A model generated the notes under the pieces. It was not told the origin of the DNA. It made no database searches and worked only from the letters and a program-made list of their open reading frames with translations. Both the position numbers and the translations under genes were made by a program. From an uncultured Bacilli bacterium (GTDB lineage Bacteria; Bacillota_I; Bacilli_A; RF39; UBA660), in contig CAJUGE010000070.1 of NCBI GenBank assembly GCA_910586295.1, forward strand, positions 1 to 64,000: a DNA stretch of 64,000 nucleotides, read 5' to 3'. Shown here piece after piece: positions 63,637-64,000 of the stretch (the stretch's first letter is position 1; every line of letters starts with the position of its first letter).

Positions 63637-63948
63637 TAGTGTAAGTGAGCTTCCTTTTTCTATTATTAGTTCTTTTAATTCACTTAATTCTTCTATGCTC
63701 ATTGATTCTATTATCATTTGTGTGTCTTCTACTTGTGTTTCAATATCCATTGCACTCGCGCTATTTATAAGTGCAGAACTTACGGAAGTTACAGTTAGAG
63801 ATGTAGAAGTAGAAGGTGAGTCTTCTGATAAAACTGTTTGTAAGATTTCGTCAGAAAAAGTTGTAGATATTGATGGAGATAAAGCACTACCAAAAAGCAA
63901 AGTGCTATTACCTCCAAATGTAAATAAATTTATTAATGATTGTATCAT
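63625..63948 (-). CDS. Small Ser/Thr-rich protein of unknown function
   Basis: Protein of 107 residues, start ATG 63948 with AAAGGAAATT upstream and a terminator at its end, so probably real. The first part is weakly hydrophobic (MIQSLINLFTFGGNSTLLFG), the middle is Ser/Thr rich (DSPSTSTSLTVTSVSSALIN), and the end is an acidic amphipathic helix (MSIEELSELKELIIEKGSSL). There is no lipobox or clear signal cleavage site. An overlapping + strand frame (63695-63976) lacks such signals. It could be a secreted peptide precursor or a storage-type small protein. Confidence 0.5.
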   Translation of the reverse strand: MIQSLINLFTFGGNSTLLFGSALSPSISTTFSDEILQTVLSEDSPSTSTSLTVTSVSSALINSASAMDIETQVEDTQMIIESMSIEELSELKELIIEKGSSLTLHKD

Positions 63949-64000
63949 AATTTTAATTTCCTTTCTTTTGATTTAATTGTATGTTCAATTAGTAATTCTA

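Noticed and set aside
63695..63976. 93-codon + strand frame overlapping the small - strand gene
   Set aside because: No ribosome site, and the - strand frame has a ribosome site and terminator.

Overview
The window is a very AT-rich, gene-dense chromosomal segment from a low-GC Bacillota, most likely class Bacilli and perhaps an uncultured host-associated lineage near the Erysipelotrichales / RF39 / Mollicutes-related groups. The reasons are strong AGGAGG-type ribosome sites, short intergenic gaps, hairpin-plus-T terminators, lipoproteins with a TGC lipobox, and a gene order that follows Bacillus subtilis around the replication origin. TGA is a normal stop here: trp codons are TGG and several intact genes end in TGA. 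I see no rRNA, tRNA, CRISPR array, IS element, dnaA or obvious parS. Most genes read on the + strand, so replication probably runs left to right.

Layout. 1-7.9 kb is an accessory region: a large nuclease-like protein of unusual architecture, an XRE regulator, a LemA-like protein, ung, an AgcS-type amino acid carrier, a decayed histidine phosphatase and a tandem family of unknown proteins. 7.9-14.9 kb matches the B. subtilis metS-tatD-yabE-ksgA-yabG-veg-spoVG block: T-box leader, metG, tatD, a SleB-like hydrolase, rsmA, a GH3 glycosidase, yabG, veg, spoVG. 15-19.8 kb is accessory: two tandem YhcG/DUF1016 nuclease genes (one truncated, one frameshifted), a short UvrD-like helicase, an XRE regulator and a divergent lipoprotein. 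19.9-27.2 kb returns to core genes: yabP, yabQ, divIC, pcrA, a CPBP protease and ligA. A HEPN-type Abi_2 gene with two copies of a structured small RNA candidate interrupts this block. 27.2-32.9 kb holds membrane and envelope proteins (degenerate GGDEF sensor, YihY, flippase-like) and a decayed gene.

33-39.9 kb is the most striking part. Two membrane-anchored proteins carry long arrays of 12-residue Asp-rich, calcium-binding-like repeats (many with paired cysteines), each ending in a TasA/camelysin-like domain. Three more TasA/camelysin-like secreted proteins follow. It looks like a surface fibre or adhesin locus. An LtaS-like enzyme follows, then tilS and ftsH (B. subtilis order without hpt).

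46-47.4 kb is a frameshifted AAA/DUF4143 ATPase between perfect direct repeats of the ftsH terminator. Then comes a helical-repeat protein behind a structured intergenic element. 49-57.6 kb is the other origin-flank block: parA, parB, a DUF951 gene, ychF and rpsF-ssb-rpsR. Inserted in it are an AbgT-like transporter, two zinc-ribbon membrane proteins and a second lipoprotein paralogous to the one at 18.4 kb, again facing a small DNA-binding protein. The last 6 kb has a FemX-like transferase, a YugP-type zinc peptidase, a ClpC-like ATPase with a degenerate second AAA domain, a YfcC/DcuC-like transporter and a small unknown protein.

In B. subtilis the metS-side and parAB-side blocks lie on opposite sides of oriC. 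Here both are in one direction within 50 kb, so the neighbourhood has been rearranged. Sporulation-associated genes (yabG, yabP, yabQ, veg, spoVG, a SleB-type hydrolase) are intact, which points to a spore-forming organism or a recent spore-forming ancestor.
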